Shown here: in pieces, positions 51,706 to 60,870 of the stretch
Layout: every line of letters starts with the position of its first letter
Position numbering within the stretch: the first letter of the stretch is position 1
Source of the DNA: RHLJ01 sp048058975
GTDB lineage: Bacteria; Bacteroidota; Rhodothermia; Balneolales; Balneolaceae
Length of the DNA stretch: 64,000 bases
Direction: 5' to 3'
Assembly: GCA_048058975.1 (NCBI GenBank)
Contig: JBLLNP010000005.1
Span: forward strand, 62,001-126,000
Program-made: the position numbers and the translations under genes
The notes under the pieces: model-generated
Told to the model about the DNA's origin: nothing
Seen by the model: the letters and a program-made list of their open reading frames with translations, nothing else
Database searches by the model: none

Positions 51706-54700
51706 ATGGTCGTAAAAAAGCTACTATTTGTTCTCTTTTCTTTACTTCTTACCCAACAAATATTTGCCCAAACCGGAAAAATTACCGGCTTTGTTACAGA
51801 TAGCAATGGTGATCCGCTTCCTGGAGTAACGGTTATCATCCAGGGTACGACTCAGGGGGATGCTTCAACTTTAGATGGATATTATCAAATTCTAAATGTC
51901 AAACCTGGAAATTATACCCTTAGGGCTTCTTATATTGGTTTTGCAACAGTTGTTGTTGAAAATGTAGAGGTTAATGTCAATTTAACTACGGAAGTTGATA
52001 TTACTATGGAGGAGCAAACCATAGAGGGGGAAGAGATACTGGTAATAGCTGAGCAACCAGTAGTTAAAAAAGATGTTTCTTCAAGTTTGGCAAATATTAG
52101 TAAAGAAAATATTGATGCATTACCCATTTCAAGTGTAACGGATGTAGTCGGGCTTCAGGCCGGTGTTCAAGGATTGAATGTAAGAGGGAGTGGTAGTGAC
52201 GAAGTATCATTTAACTTAAATGGATTCGCACTTAGATCGGAAAGGAATAATTCTCCTTTTACCGGGATTAGCATTACATCTATCCAAAATGTACAGGTAC
52301 AAACAGGAGGTTTTAGTGCTGAATATGGAGATCTAAGGTCTGGTCTAATAAATGTTACCAGTAAAGAAGGAGATAGGGACAGGTACTCTCTTGATGGTTT
52401 AATACGTATTACTCCTCCTCAGCCTAAAAACGTTGGGCAATCTATTAATGATCCGAATTCCTATTGGCTAAGACCATATCTTGATGACGAGGTGGCATGG
52501 ACGGGCACAAGTTCTGGGGCATGGGATTCTTATACACAGGAAGAGTATCCATCTTTTCAAGGCTGGAATGCATTTTCACTTGCAACACTTTCAGATAATG
52601 ATCCAACCAATGATTTAACTCCTGAAGCGGCACAACAAGCTTTTTTATGGCAACATAGAAAAAACTTTGCTATCCAAGATCCTGATTACGAAATAGATTT
52701 AACCCTTGGTGGGCCGGTGCCCTACATAAGTGATAGGCTGGGAGATCTTCGATTTTCTACTTCATTTAGGGAAACACAAACAATGTATTTTGTGCCTCTT
52801 TCAAGAGATAGATATAAGCAAACGACCTTTCAAACTAAGCTTACAAGCAATATTGCACCTGGGATGAAACTTTCGGTTGACGGATTATACAGTAGAGAAA
52901 CAGGAACATCTGCAAGCCAAGCCGGAAATCCAGGTTTTTTTGTATCTCCTGCAGGAATAGCTAGCAATATGGATAATGTTAGTTTCATTGAGTCCAGAAT
53001 CTTTTCTTCAGATTACTGGGCACCTACTGAGCAAACCACGTTTAATGCAGGAGCTCAATTTACTCATTCTATTTCAAATACTACTTTTTATGAGATTAAA
53101 GTTAACAACTATATTTCCAGAAATAGCACAAATCCTGGTGCATTTAGAGATACTTCTAGTACAGTATCATTTGGAGGAGTAAGTTTTGATGAGGGACCAT
53201 TTGGCTTTTTTGACGAAACTTCTTTTGGCTTAGCTTCAGGAATGAGAATGGGAGTAGGAATGAGTACTGCAAGAGATAGCAGTAAAGTTTCAGTTATAAA
53301 TGCCAGTTTTAAAATTACAAGCCAAATTGATAGGGTCAATGAAATAAAAGCCGGGTTTGAAATTATCCGCACTAGCAGTGAAGTGAACTATGGATCCTTT
53401 GATAAAGTATTACCTTCAGGTCGTACAAGATCTGTTTGGAATACCAATCCAATAAGAATGGCAGCTTTCGTTCAGGATAAGCTCGAATTCAATGGAATGA
53501 TTGCCAATATTGGTTTGAGATTAACATATTCTGATCCAAATATAAGTTGGTACGACTATCAGAATTTTACCGATCTATTTGATGCAGGTAATGCTTCAGC
53601 ACTTGATACTGCGGCAACTTCGGATGTTAAACCACAAATTGTATTACAACCAAGATTAGGAGTTTCGTTTCCAATTACTGAACAAAGCAAACTTTTCTTT
53701 AATTACGGACATCAGGTACAGTTACCAGACCCGGAGAATTTGTACTTGACCAGAATAGAACCTTTTACAAATACAGTTGTTCGTGTAGCCGCCCCAGAGA
53801 ATAAATTGCCAAGATCAGTAAGTTATGAGCTAGGTTACGAGCAAAATGTTTTAACAAACTACCTTGTCAGAATAAGCGGGTACTATAAGGACCTTTCAAA
53901 TCAACCTATACAAGTAGAATATATAAGTAGAGATAATAATAGTTATTCTGTAAGCAGGGCTTTTTCTTATGAAGATATTCGAGGGTTCGAATTTACCTTA
54001 AGCAAGCAGCGAGGAAAGTATTTCTGGGGGGAAGTAAATTATACCTATAGCATTGCTTCTAGGGGTTTTTTCGGAACGCTTGAGAACTACGAGAACCCCT
54101 TCGATCAGCGGAATTATGAAAGAACTACTAACGATAATGATATTTTCCGACCCGTACCTCAGCCATTTGCAAGACTTCAATTGTATTTCCAATCTCCTTC
54201 AGATTTTGGCCCAGAATTCTTAGGGGCAAAACCTTTTGGAAATTGGCAAGTCGTTCCATTGATTACCTGGCAGGCTGGAGCAAGGATTACTTATACCGGG
54301 GGTGGCTCTATACCAGGAATTGTTAATAATCTGCAGCTCAGGGATACCTGGGGTTCGAGCTTAAGGATAACAAAAGATGTAAATTTTGGAGCAAGAAATT
54401 CAGTTAAATTTTTTGCGGATGTTTCAAACCTGTTTAACCGAAGAAACTTTGATCCGTTCAATTCTGGATCAATAAGTGGTACTGACTTTTTAGATTACAT
54501 GGGATCACTGCATCTTCCTAGTGATAAGTTAGACGAGATAGGTCTTTTGAACCAGCGTGTTCCGGGTAGTGATAAGCCTGGTGATTACAGACCACATGGA
54601 GTTGAATATGTACCAATCGAAGCATCACTTAGCTTGCCAGCTACTGGCAATACCCGCGCTCTTTACTACAACACTACAGAGGCTAAATATTACCAATGGA

Positions 54701-54843
54701 ATGGGAGTGCTTTTGTAGATGCAGATAAAGGTTATGTTGATAAAGTACTCGACGAAAAAGCATATATAAACATGCCTGACCAGAGGTATTTTAATTTTCT
54801 AGACCCTAGAACCATTAGGTTTGGTATAAGGTTTTCATTTTAA
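51706..54843 (+). CDS. TonB-dependent receptor with carboxypeptidase-regulatory-like domain
   Basis: 1045 residues: signal peptide 1-21 (QQIFAQ), CarboxypepD_reg-like domain about 24-110 (ITGFVTDSNGDPLPGVTVII, LDGYYQILNVKPGNYTLRAS), plug about 125-235 (VVKKDVSSSLANISKENIDA, IQNVQVQTGGFSAEYGDLRS), then a 22-stranded-type barrel ending in IRFGIRFSF with the terminal aromatic. It imports a substrate too large for porins using TonB energy. It is not followed by a SusD gene; instead four outer-membrane or secreted genes follow within 16, 7, 13 and 63 bp, so it leads an operon. Confidence 0.9.
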   Translation: MVVKKLLFVLFSLLLTQQIFAQTGKITGFVTDSNGDPLPGVTVIIQGTTQGDASTLDGYYQILNVKPGNYTLRASYIGFATVVVENVEVNVNLTTEVDITMEEQTIEGEEILVIAEQPVVKKDVSSSLANISKENIDALPISSVTDVVGLQAGVQGLNVRGSGSDEVSFNLNGFALRSERNNSPFTGISITSIQNVQVQTGGFSAEYGDLRSGLINVTSKEGDRDRYSLDGLIRITPPQPKNVGQSINDPNSYWLRPYLDDEVAWTGTSSGAWDSYTQEEYPSFQGWNAFSLATLSDNDPTNDLTPEAAQQAFLWQHRKNFAIQDPDYEIDLTLGGPVPYISDRLGDLRFSTSFRETQTMYFVPLSRDRYKQTTFQTKLTSNIAPGMKLSVDGLYSRETGTSASQAGNPGFFVSPAGIASNMDNVSFIESRIFSSDYWAPTEQTTFNAGAQFTHSISNTTFYEIKVNNYISRNSTNPGAFRDTSSTVSFGGVSFDEGPFGFFDETSFGLASGMRMGVGMSTARDSSKVSVINASFKITSQIDRVNEIKAGFEIIRTSSEVNYGSFDKVLPSGRTRSVWNTNPIRMAAFVQDKLEFNGMIANIGLRLTYSDPNISWYDYQNFTDLFDAGNASALDTAATSDVKPQIVLQPRLGVSFPITEQSKLFFNYGHQVQLPDPENLYLTRIEPFTNTVVRVAAPENKLPRSVSYELGYEQNVLTNYLVRISGYYKDLSNQPIQVEYISRDNNSYSVSRAFSYEDIRGFEFTLSKQRGKYFWGEVNYTYSIASRGFFGTLENYENPFDQRNYERTTNDNDIFRPVPQPFARLQLYFQSPSDFGPEFLGAKPFGNWQVVPLITWQAGARITYTGGGSIPGIVNNLQLRDTWGSSLRITKDVNFGARNSVKFFADVSNLFNRRNFDPFNSGSISGTDFLDYMGSLHLPSDKLDEIGLLNQRVPGSDKPGDYRPHGVEYVPIEASLSLPATGNTRALYYNTTEAKYYQWNGSAFVDADKGYVDKVLDEKAYINMPDQRYFNFLDPRTIRFGIRFSF

Positions 54844-54858
54844 GCACTTAATGATTTT

Positions 54859-57045
54859 ATGACTCACAATTTTTTAAAAAGATTAAGCATAGTTTTGTTT
54901 CTCGGTTTGATTAGCCAAACCGCAGAAGCTCAAGTAGAAAACAGATGGTTATCTGCCGGTTCTTTCCATAACTTTTATTCCAGTATTGGATCTGAAATTG
55001 AGTCGGGTTTTATTGATGAGCAGCAAGGAGGGTGGCAGTGGCCAGCTATTTATCGAGGTCAGGATGCGCAGGCTATGAAAGCACTTTGGCTTGGTGCGAC
55101 AAATTTTACAGATGATCAGCAAACCTGGGATTTCCGTGTTGTTCATGTTGGTCCAAGGGTAACCGGTTTGGGAGAATTTTATCCTGTTTCAGTGGAGACA
55201 ATAAGTAAATTTGCACCTCCTGAAGTTAGTGTTGATGGGCTGGTTTCTTTTAGCAAAGATGTTGCAAATGATGCTATTGATCCTAATATGGAGGCCGATA
55301 GAAAGATAGTTACCGTTATGAACACTTTATTGGGTGTGACTGTACAAAGAACAGCTATGCAATTCAGTCAACAATATCACGATAATTATCATGTGATTGA
55401 ATATATCTTCACTAATACTGGAAATATAGATAGTGACCCTGAAATAGAGTATCCAAACAGAACGGTAGAAGGATTTGTACCTTATTTCTTAAACAGGATG
55501 GCTCCGGTTAAAGCATCACGGCATACTATCGGTAATGCTACCGGATGGGGTTTGAATACTATGAATGACCGGAGAGGTGATGGCCAGCGTCCGGAAGAAA
55601 CCGAAAACTTCAGAGCACAGTTTTCCTGGCATGGATATTTTCCCGCATTCGCTGATCAGAATTACGATAATTTAGGAGCTCCAATTTATCAACCTGCACA
55701 AGCAACTATAAATGGAGGTTATCTTTCTGCAGATGATACTACAGGGCGATTAGAAGCTTATCATTTTGTGGGAACTGTTACTTTACATGCAGATGCCTCA
55801 GCGTCTAATGAAACAGATGATCCGGGACAGCCATTTACCATGACCGAAGAGCATAACGATGATCCTCTTTACGCGGCAAATAATAGTGCTTTTAATGAGT
55901 CGAGAATGGCTTCAGAATATAATATGATGATTAGAGGAAGGAACTCTACTAGGCATGCTTATCGGATAGAACCCTCTGGTTATGATGGATTTATAAATCC
56001 TGGTGGTGGTAATTATTCTTTACAAAGTGAGTTTTTGGGAGGCTTTGCCTACAACTATGGCTATGGCCCTTATACTCTAGCTCCAGGTGAAAGTGTGCGA
56101 ATAGTGATCGCTGAAGCTTCAGCTGGGATTAACAGAGATATAGCTGAAGGAGTGGGGCGGCAATTTAAAGATATAGTATTGTCGGGTGGAGATGAGTACC
56201 AAGACATAACGTATAATGTAAATGGTCAATCCCTTAGTATGACAAAAAATGAGTGGGTATTTACCGGGCAGGATTCCCTATTTCAAACTTTTGAACGAGC
56301 ACTGGCAAATTTCAATTCTGGCTATAGCATTCCTGAAGCGCCAATGCCACCAAGTATTTTTTCGGTTTCATCTGCAGGTGATGGAATCAATCTTGATTGG
56401 GAATTTGATGGAAATGAAGGAGATATAGAGGGTTTCAGAATTTATCGTGCGTCAGGAAGAGTTGATAGCACCTATCGTTTATTAGCGGAAGTACCTTCTT
56501 CAGAACGTTTTTTTAGCGATGGAGAAGGTGGTAGAATTGATAACCCATCTATCTATCAACTAAACCTTCCTATTAGAGGAAGGGATTATTATTACTATAT
56601 CGTAAGTGTAGGTAATGAGAATAATGATGCAACTGGTTTAACACCAACTGGTAAAAACTTAATTAGTAATAGATACTATTCTCAATCTTATGATCCTGCG
56701 AGACTCTTAAGGGCAGCAGGGGAAGCAATGGAGGAGATAAGAGTAGTCCCAAATCCTTATAATCCAAATATAGAGCGCTCTCTGCTACTTGATCAGGATG
56801 GAAGAGACAGAATAGCTTTTTATGAAATTCCAGGTATTTGTACCATCCAAATATACACAGAAGTTGGTGAGTTGATCAAAACGATAGAACATGATAATGG
56901 AAGTGGAGATGAATTTTGGGATCTGAGAACAGATTATCGGCAAAGAGTGGTAAGCGGAGTTTATATTGCCCGAATCATTAATAAGGATCCAAATGATGAT
57001 GATTTTGGAAGAGTAGCAATAAGAAAAATTGTAATCATTTTATAG
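54859..57045 (+). CDS. Large secreted protein of the TonB-receptor cluster
   Basis: 728 residues: signal peptide about 1-24 (AEAQ). The conserved domain about 28-460 is the same as in the 43785 gene (GSFHNFYSSIGSE, FIDEQQGGWQWPAIYRGQDA, FSQQYHDNYHVIEYIF, PYFLNRMAPVKAS). A fibronectin-III-like part at about 490-610 follows (LDWEFDGNEGDIEGFRIYRA). The C-terminus (VVPNPYNPNIERSLL, IYTEVGELIKTIEHD, GVYIARIINKDPNDDD) resembles an FlgD-like/T9SS-related end but lacks the NYPNPFNP signature and the Lys-rich finish. Function unknown; the position suggests an extracellular partner of the receptor. Confidence 0.8.
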   Translation: MTHNFLKRLSIVLFLGLISQTAEAQVENRWLSAGSFHNFYSSIGSEIESGFIDEQQGGWQWPAIYRGQDAQAMKALWLGATNFTDDQQTWDFRVVHVGPRVTGLGEFYPVSVETISKFAPPEVSVDGLVSFSKDVANDAIDPNMEADRKIVTVMNTLLGVTVQRTAMQFSQQYHDNYHVIEYIFTNTGNIDSDPEIEYPNRTVEGFVPYFLNRMAPVKASRHTIGNATGWGLNTMNDRRGDGQRPEETENFRAQFSWHGYFPAFADQNYDNLGAPIYQPAQATINGGYLSADDTTGRLEAYHFVGTVTLHADASASNETDDPGQPFTMTEEHNDDPLYAANNSAFNESRMASEYNMMIRGRNSTRHAYRIEPSGYDGFINPGGGNYSLQSEFLGGFAYNYGYGPYTLAPGESVRIVIAEASAGINRDIAEGVGRQFKDIVLSGGDEYQDITYNVNGQSLSMTKNEWVFTGQDSLFQTFERALANFNSGYSIPEAPMPPSIFSVSSAGDGINLDWEFDGNEGDIEGFRIYRASGRVDSTYRLLAEVPSSERFFSDGEGGRIDNPSIYQLNLPIRGRDYYYYIVSVGNENNDATGLTPTGKNLISNRYYSQSYDPARLLRAAGEAMEEIRVVPNPYNPNIERSLLLDQDGRDRIAFYEIPGICTIQIYTEVGELIKTIEHDNGSGDEFWDLRTDYRQRVVSGVYIARIINKDPNDDDFGRVAIRKIVIIL

Positions 57046-57052
57046 GCTAATC

Positions 57053-58060
57053 GTGAGAATAAATAAACTAATTTTAATTGGTCTTGCTTTACTTCTTTCG
57101 AGTACTCAAGTGTACGGGCAAAAGAAGAGAGCTCAAACAAGTATGAAATTTCTGAGTGTTTCTCCCTCTGCAAGGGCTTCTGCGCTTTCTGACGCGGTAA
57201 CCTCCATTGAAATGGGAGCTTATAGTGCATTCTATAATCCCGCTGCGATGGCAAACACGAGCTCTGAATTTTCTGCCACTGCTGGAGCAGTTCAATGGAT
57301 AACCGATATCAATCATAATTCAGCCTCATTTATATACCAACCCGTAGATGGAAAATTCGGTGTATTCGGGCTAAATATTATTTCTGTTGATTATGGAGAT
57401 ATACTTGCAACAATTGTGGACGAGAGCGTTGGAAATGACAAAGGATTTTTAGATGTAGGCACTGTAAATCCTACAGCTTTAGCTTTCGGCTTTTCTTATG
57501 CGAATGCGATTACAGAGCAGTTTTCTGTAGGGGCAAATTTCCGGTATGTACATCAGGATTTAGGATCCGTAACTTCGGGAACTGATGGATCAGGAGGTTA
57601 TACAAGCACCTCATATTCAGCATCTACAGGAGTATTGGATTTTGGAGTCTTATACAAAACAGGTTTTGAAAGTTTAAACTTTGCGATGGCGTTAAGAAAT
57701 TTCTCTCCAGAGGTTTCTTACGATGATGAAAACTCTGAATTACCATTGACTTTTAAAATTGGTATTTCGATGGATGTGTTGGATTTAACTGATATCGAGG
57801 ATCATTCTTTGCTCGTAAGTATTGATGCAAACAGACCTAGAGATTTCGATGAACAGCTTCTATTCGGATTGGAATATACCTTTGTAAACCGTTTTATGAT
57901 TCGAGGAGGATACGGATTCCCAAAAGATGAAGAAAAGCTGTCTTTTGGTTTTGGAGTTAGGCAGCCGTTTGGAGGTTTAGAATTAGGTGTTGACTATTCC
58001 TATACTCAATTTGGTGTATTTGGAGAAGTAAACAGAATTAGTGTACAATTAGGATTTTAA
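57053..58060 (+). CDS. PorV/PorQ-family outer membrane beta-barrel protein
   Basis: 335 residues with GTG start 7 bp after the previous gene. Signal peptide about 1-22 (TQVYGQ). The N-terminus has the family motif MKFLSVSPSARASALSDAVT followed by SAFYNPAAMA, and the remainder is a predicted FadL-like barrel (GFGVRQPFGGLELGVDYSYT) ending VQLGF. PorV carries T9SS cargo from the translocon to the attachment complex; cluster-encoded relatives may serve dedicated cargo, which is inference. Confidence 0.88.
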   Translation: MRINKLILIGLALLLSSTQVYGQKKRAQTSMKFLSVSPSARASALSDAVTSIEMGAYSAFYNPAAMANTSSEFSATAGAVQWITDINHNSASFIYQPVDGKFGVFGLNIISVDYGDILATIVDESVGNDKGFLDVGTVNPTALAFGFSYANAITEQFSVGANFRYVHQDLGSVTSGTDGSGGYTSTSYSASTGVLDFGVLYKTGFESLNFAMALRNFSPEVSYDDENSELPLTFKIGISMDVLDLTDIEDHSLLVSIDANRPRDFDEQLLFGLEYTFVNRFMIRGGYGFPKDEEKLSFGFGVRQPFGGLELGVDYSYTQFGVFGEVNRISVQLGF

Positions 58061-58073
58061 ATATTAATAAGTA

Positions 58074-59363
58074 ATGGCAACTAGAAATAATTTTTTATCA
58101 GCTTTAGTACTAGTTTTAATTTTGAGTGTCACTAGTTGTGTAGATGGGAATAGTGTGTTTGACCCTGGTTATGTTCCTTCTCAACCTGAACCTGAGATTT
58201 TAAATATTTCTCCTGAGATAGGTTATTTAGCTGGAGTAGATTCTGTTATTGTAACAGGAAGAAATTTTGCAATTGATATTGATAGCCTCATAATTGATTT
58301 TGGAGGTTCTCCTGGTGTTATCAAAAAAGCTACAAAAACACAGTTGATTGTAAGACCGGGCAAAATAGCTGGGGATGATTTGAGCGTACGTGTTGCAAAA
58401 CGAGGAGCTGAGTTTTTTAGTAATTCTTATCTGTATGACCTTGAACAACCATTTGGCTTGTACCCTGGCCTGACCTCTACAGCGTCTCCTACTTCGCCTG
58501 TAGCGGTAGATGCTCAAAATAATATTTATACTATAATTAGCTCGAATGGGTCAATTCGATATTCCAAAATAACTCCTGATGGAACTGTTGAGACAGATGA
58601 AGTTAAGTATCCAGGAGAACCCAGACCGAATCTCGAAGATAAGCGAGCATACCCTACCGATAGTACTATGAGGTTTACTGCCTATTCCGATATTGAAGTT
58701 GGTCCTGGAGGTATTCTCATAATGTCTCAGCAAAATATTCGTGCTATTTTTCAAAAAACTTTTGGTGATGATGTGAGAGAAACGGTTTGGACAGCGTCCT
58801 CTACTGGTACTCTTAAAATCAGGGATATGGTTTTTGATAATAATGGATATCTCTGGGTTGTAGGTATAGATAGCGATCAAATTCATCGTTTCACGGCCGC
58901 AAGCCCTGGGGGGTCAGAAGTAAAGTTCCCATTTACTGGAGATTTTTCGGCCGTCGCGTTTCATAGTGCAACTAATGAACTGTTTGTTGGAGGGCTGATC
59001 AATGATAGGCAAGAAGTTTGGAAGTTTACTATTGATGGAAGCGGCAATATTGGAGCTGGAGAATTATACTTCGATTTCGAAGGAAATTATGGAGGTAGTG
59101 TTTCTTCTATGGTATTGGCTTCAAATGGAGAATTACTAATTACTACAGGTTCCAACACTACCGAAGAAGATAAGCCAAGTATTGTTCGGGTTTTTCCAGA
59201 TGGCAAGCACCAGGAATTGTATCCTGAAATGATAAAACCAGGTTCTTACAGCATAACATGGAGGGACGATAAATTTGCTGTTGTTGCCGTTCAAGGTGAT
59301 GAAACGAGTATTAATTTTCTGAATATGTATGACCGTGCCCGATCAGGTATATTTGGATTTTAA
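58074..59363 (+). CDS. Lipoprotein with IPT/TIG domain and beta-propeller
   Basis: 429 residues: lipoprotein signal with mature Cys at 22 (LILSVTSC); IPT/TIG domain about 42-120 (ILNISPEIGYLAGVDSVIVT, FGGSPGVIKKATKTQLIVRP); then an NHL/SMP-30-like propeller about 140-425 (VAVDAQNNIYTIISSNGSIR, RDMVFDNNGYLWVVGID, SMVLASNGELLITTGSN). IPT plus propeller lipoproteins next to TonB receptors are often surface glycan- or ligand-binding partners (SusE/F-like by position). The actual ligand is unknown. Confidence 0.82.
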   Translation: MATRNNFLSALVLVLILSVTSCVDGNSVFDPGYVPSQPEPEILNISPEIGYLAGVDSVIVTGRNFAIDIDSLIIDFGGSPGVIKKATKTQLIVRPGKIAGDDLSVRVAKRGAEFFSNSYLYDLEQPFGLYPGLTSTASPTSPVAVDAQNNIYTIISSNGSIRYSKITPDGTVETDEVKYPGEPRPNLEDKRAYPTDSTMRFTAYSDIEVGPGGILIMSQQNIRAIFQKTFGDDVRETVWTASSTGTLKIRDMVFDNNGYLWVVGIDSDQIHRFTAASPGGSEVKFPFTGDFSAVAFHSATNELFVGGLINDRQEVWKFTIDGSGNIGAGELYFDFEGNYGGSVSSMVLASNGELLITTGSNTTEEDKPSIVRVFPDGKHQELYPEMIKPGSYSITWRDDKFAVVAVQGDETSINFLNMYDRARSGIFGF

Positions 59364-59426
59364 CTATAACACAAACCAACAATAAACTGATAATCTATAG
59401 ATATACAGATACAATAGGAGAAAACT

Positions 59427-60800
59427 ATGAAAATAAATAAACTAATAGCCTTATTTGGCCTATTACTAATCCCTGTTATGGTAAGCGCACAATGGGTTCA
59501 TGATGATACTTTTGTACCGTCAGGAACCGATGCTTTTGCGGAAGTACATGGCGTAGCGGTAGATGGTGAGGGTAAAATATGGATTCAACCATTTGGCTCT
59601 ACTGAAACTATTATTGTTAATCGGGACTTAGGGGGAGATGGAATACCTGATACACTAACAACCCGTGCAATATATATTTATAATGCCGATGGTACACCAG
59701 CTAGCTTTTCACCGCTTAAAGTAATTACATATGCTGATGCTCCTGCTGATACGCTCGGTAGAGTTTGGACCGGTACAGAATATGAAGGGTATTCTGGACG
59801 TGGAATCGAAACAGATGCTAATGGAGATATAATCATTTCTCAATTTAATAGATTATACAAAGTCAACCATGTTACTGGTCAAGGAATCGCCAAAGTGGAT
59901 CCAACTGCGGGATGTTCATTAGGTGAAGCTAGTTCTGATGCAGCAGGTAACATTTATGTAGGCTGTGTGGTTGCAAGTGATGCACCTATTTATAAATTCG
60001 ATTCCAATCTTGAAAACGAGGAAGTAGTGATAACCACTACTGCCAGTTTCTCTCGCGACGTTCAGGTTTCTGCCGATGGAAACACCATTTGGTGGGCTGG
60101 TTATACTAATGGAGCGGTATTCAAATATACTCGCCCAGATGAATTTAGTGGTTTCAATGCTACTCCAGACACAGTTCTTAGAGGTATTCGTTCGGAAAGC
60201 TTTGATATTCATCCAGTTACTGGGTATGTTTGGGTTGGCTCTGGCTCATTAAACGATGTGCCTTTGCCACCATACCAACCTCAAACGTGGTATGCGTTTG
60301 ATGTAGCAGATCTTGGTACCGAAAATGAAGCCCCTCTAGATAGTATCAACTGGGTTGCTGGTGCTGATATTGCTGCAGGATTTGACAATGCCAGACCTCG
60401 TGGTATGGACTTCTCTGCGGATGGCTCTGTTGCTTATGTAGCTGTTTTCAGCGGGACTGAGACTGCTGTTGATGTTCAGAAGTTTACGAATTCTATGTTC
60501 GTTTCTAACGAAGAGGATGGTGGAAATGGCGTTCCAGAAGGATTCAGATTAGAACAAAATTATCCTAATCCATTCAACCCAACTACAAATATTGAGTTTG
60601 CAATTAATGAGCCTGGTCAGGTTTCACTCAAAGTGTATGACTTAACTGGTCGTGAAGTTGCTTCGCTTGTGAATTCAAGAATGAGTGCGGGTGAGCATAC
60701 CGTTACTTTTGATGCGTCAAACCTATCATCAGGAGTATATATATATATACTTCAAACAAATAATGTACGTTTGACAAACAGAATGACTCTGATTAAATAA
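59427..60800 (+). CDS. T9SS cargo beta-propeller protein
   Basis: 457 residues: signal peptide 1-21 (VMVSAQ), propeller-like repeats about 30-360 (VHGVAVDGEGKIWIQPFGST, GRGIETDANGDIIISQFNRL, RDVQVSADGNTIWWAGY, RGMDFSADGSVAYVAVF), and a T9SS type A sorting domain about 380-457 (NYPNPFNPTTNIEF, SLKVYDLTGREVASL). Last gene of the TonB-receptor cluster, before a terminator. The propeller resembles that of the preceding lipoprotein, suggesting a shared ligand. Confidence 0.85.
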   Translation: MKINKLIALFGLLLIPVMVSAQWVHDDTFVPSGTDAFAEVHGVAVDGEGKIWIQPFGSTETIIVNRDLGGDGIPDTLTTRAIYIYNADGTPASFSPLKVITYADAPADTLGRVWTGTEYEGYSGRGIETDANGDIIISQFNRLYKVNHVTGQGIAKVDPTAGCSLGEASSDAAGNIYVGCVVASDAPIYKFDSNLENEEVVITTTASFSRDVQVSADGNTIWWAGYTNGAVFKYTRPDEFSGFNATPDTVLRGIRSESFDIHPVTGYVWVGSGSLNDVPLPPYQPQTWYAFDVADLGTENEAPLDSINWVAGADIAAGFDNARPRGMDFSADGSVAYVAVFSGTETAVDVQKFTNSMFVSNEEDGGNGVPEGFRLEQNYPNPFNPTTNIEFAINEPGQVSLKVYDLTGREVASLVNSRMSAGEHTVTFDASNLSSGVYIYILQTNNVRLTNRMTLIK

Positions 60801-60817
60801 TCAGTTATTTATATATC

Positions 60818-60846
60818 AAAAAAGGCAGCTTTATGCTGCCTTTTTT
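60818..60846 (+). terminator. Rho-independent terminator of the TonB-receptor cluster
   Basis: Stem of six A plus GGCAGC (60818-60829) pairs with GCTGCC plus six T (60835-60846), loop TTTAT. It lies 17 bp after the stop of the propeller gene and separates the cluster from the next unit. Confidence 0.92.
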
Positions 60847-60870
60847 CTTTAATTAATAAAAACTTTTCTT

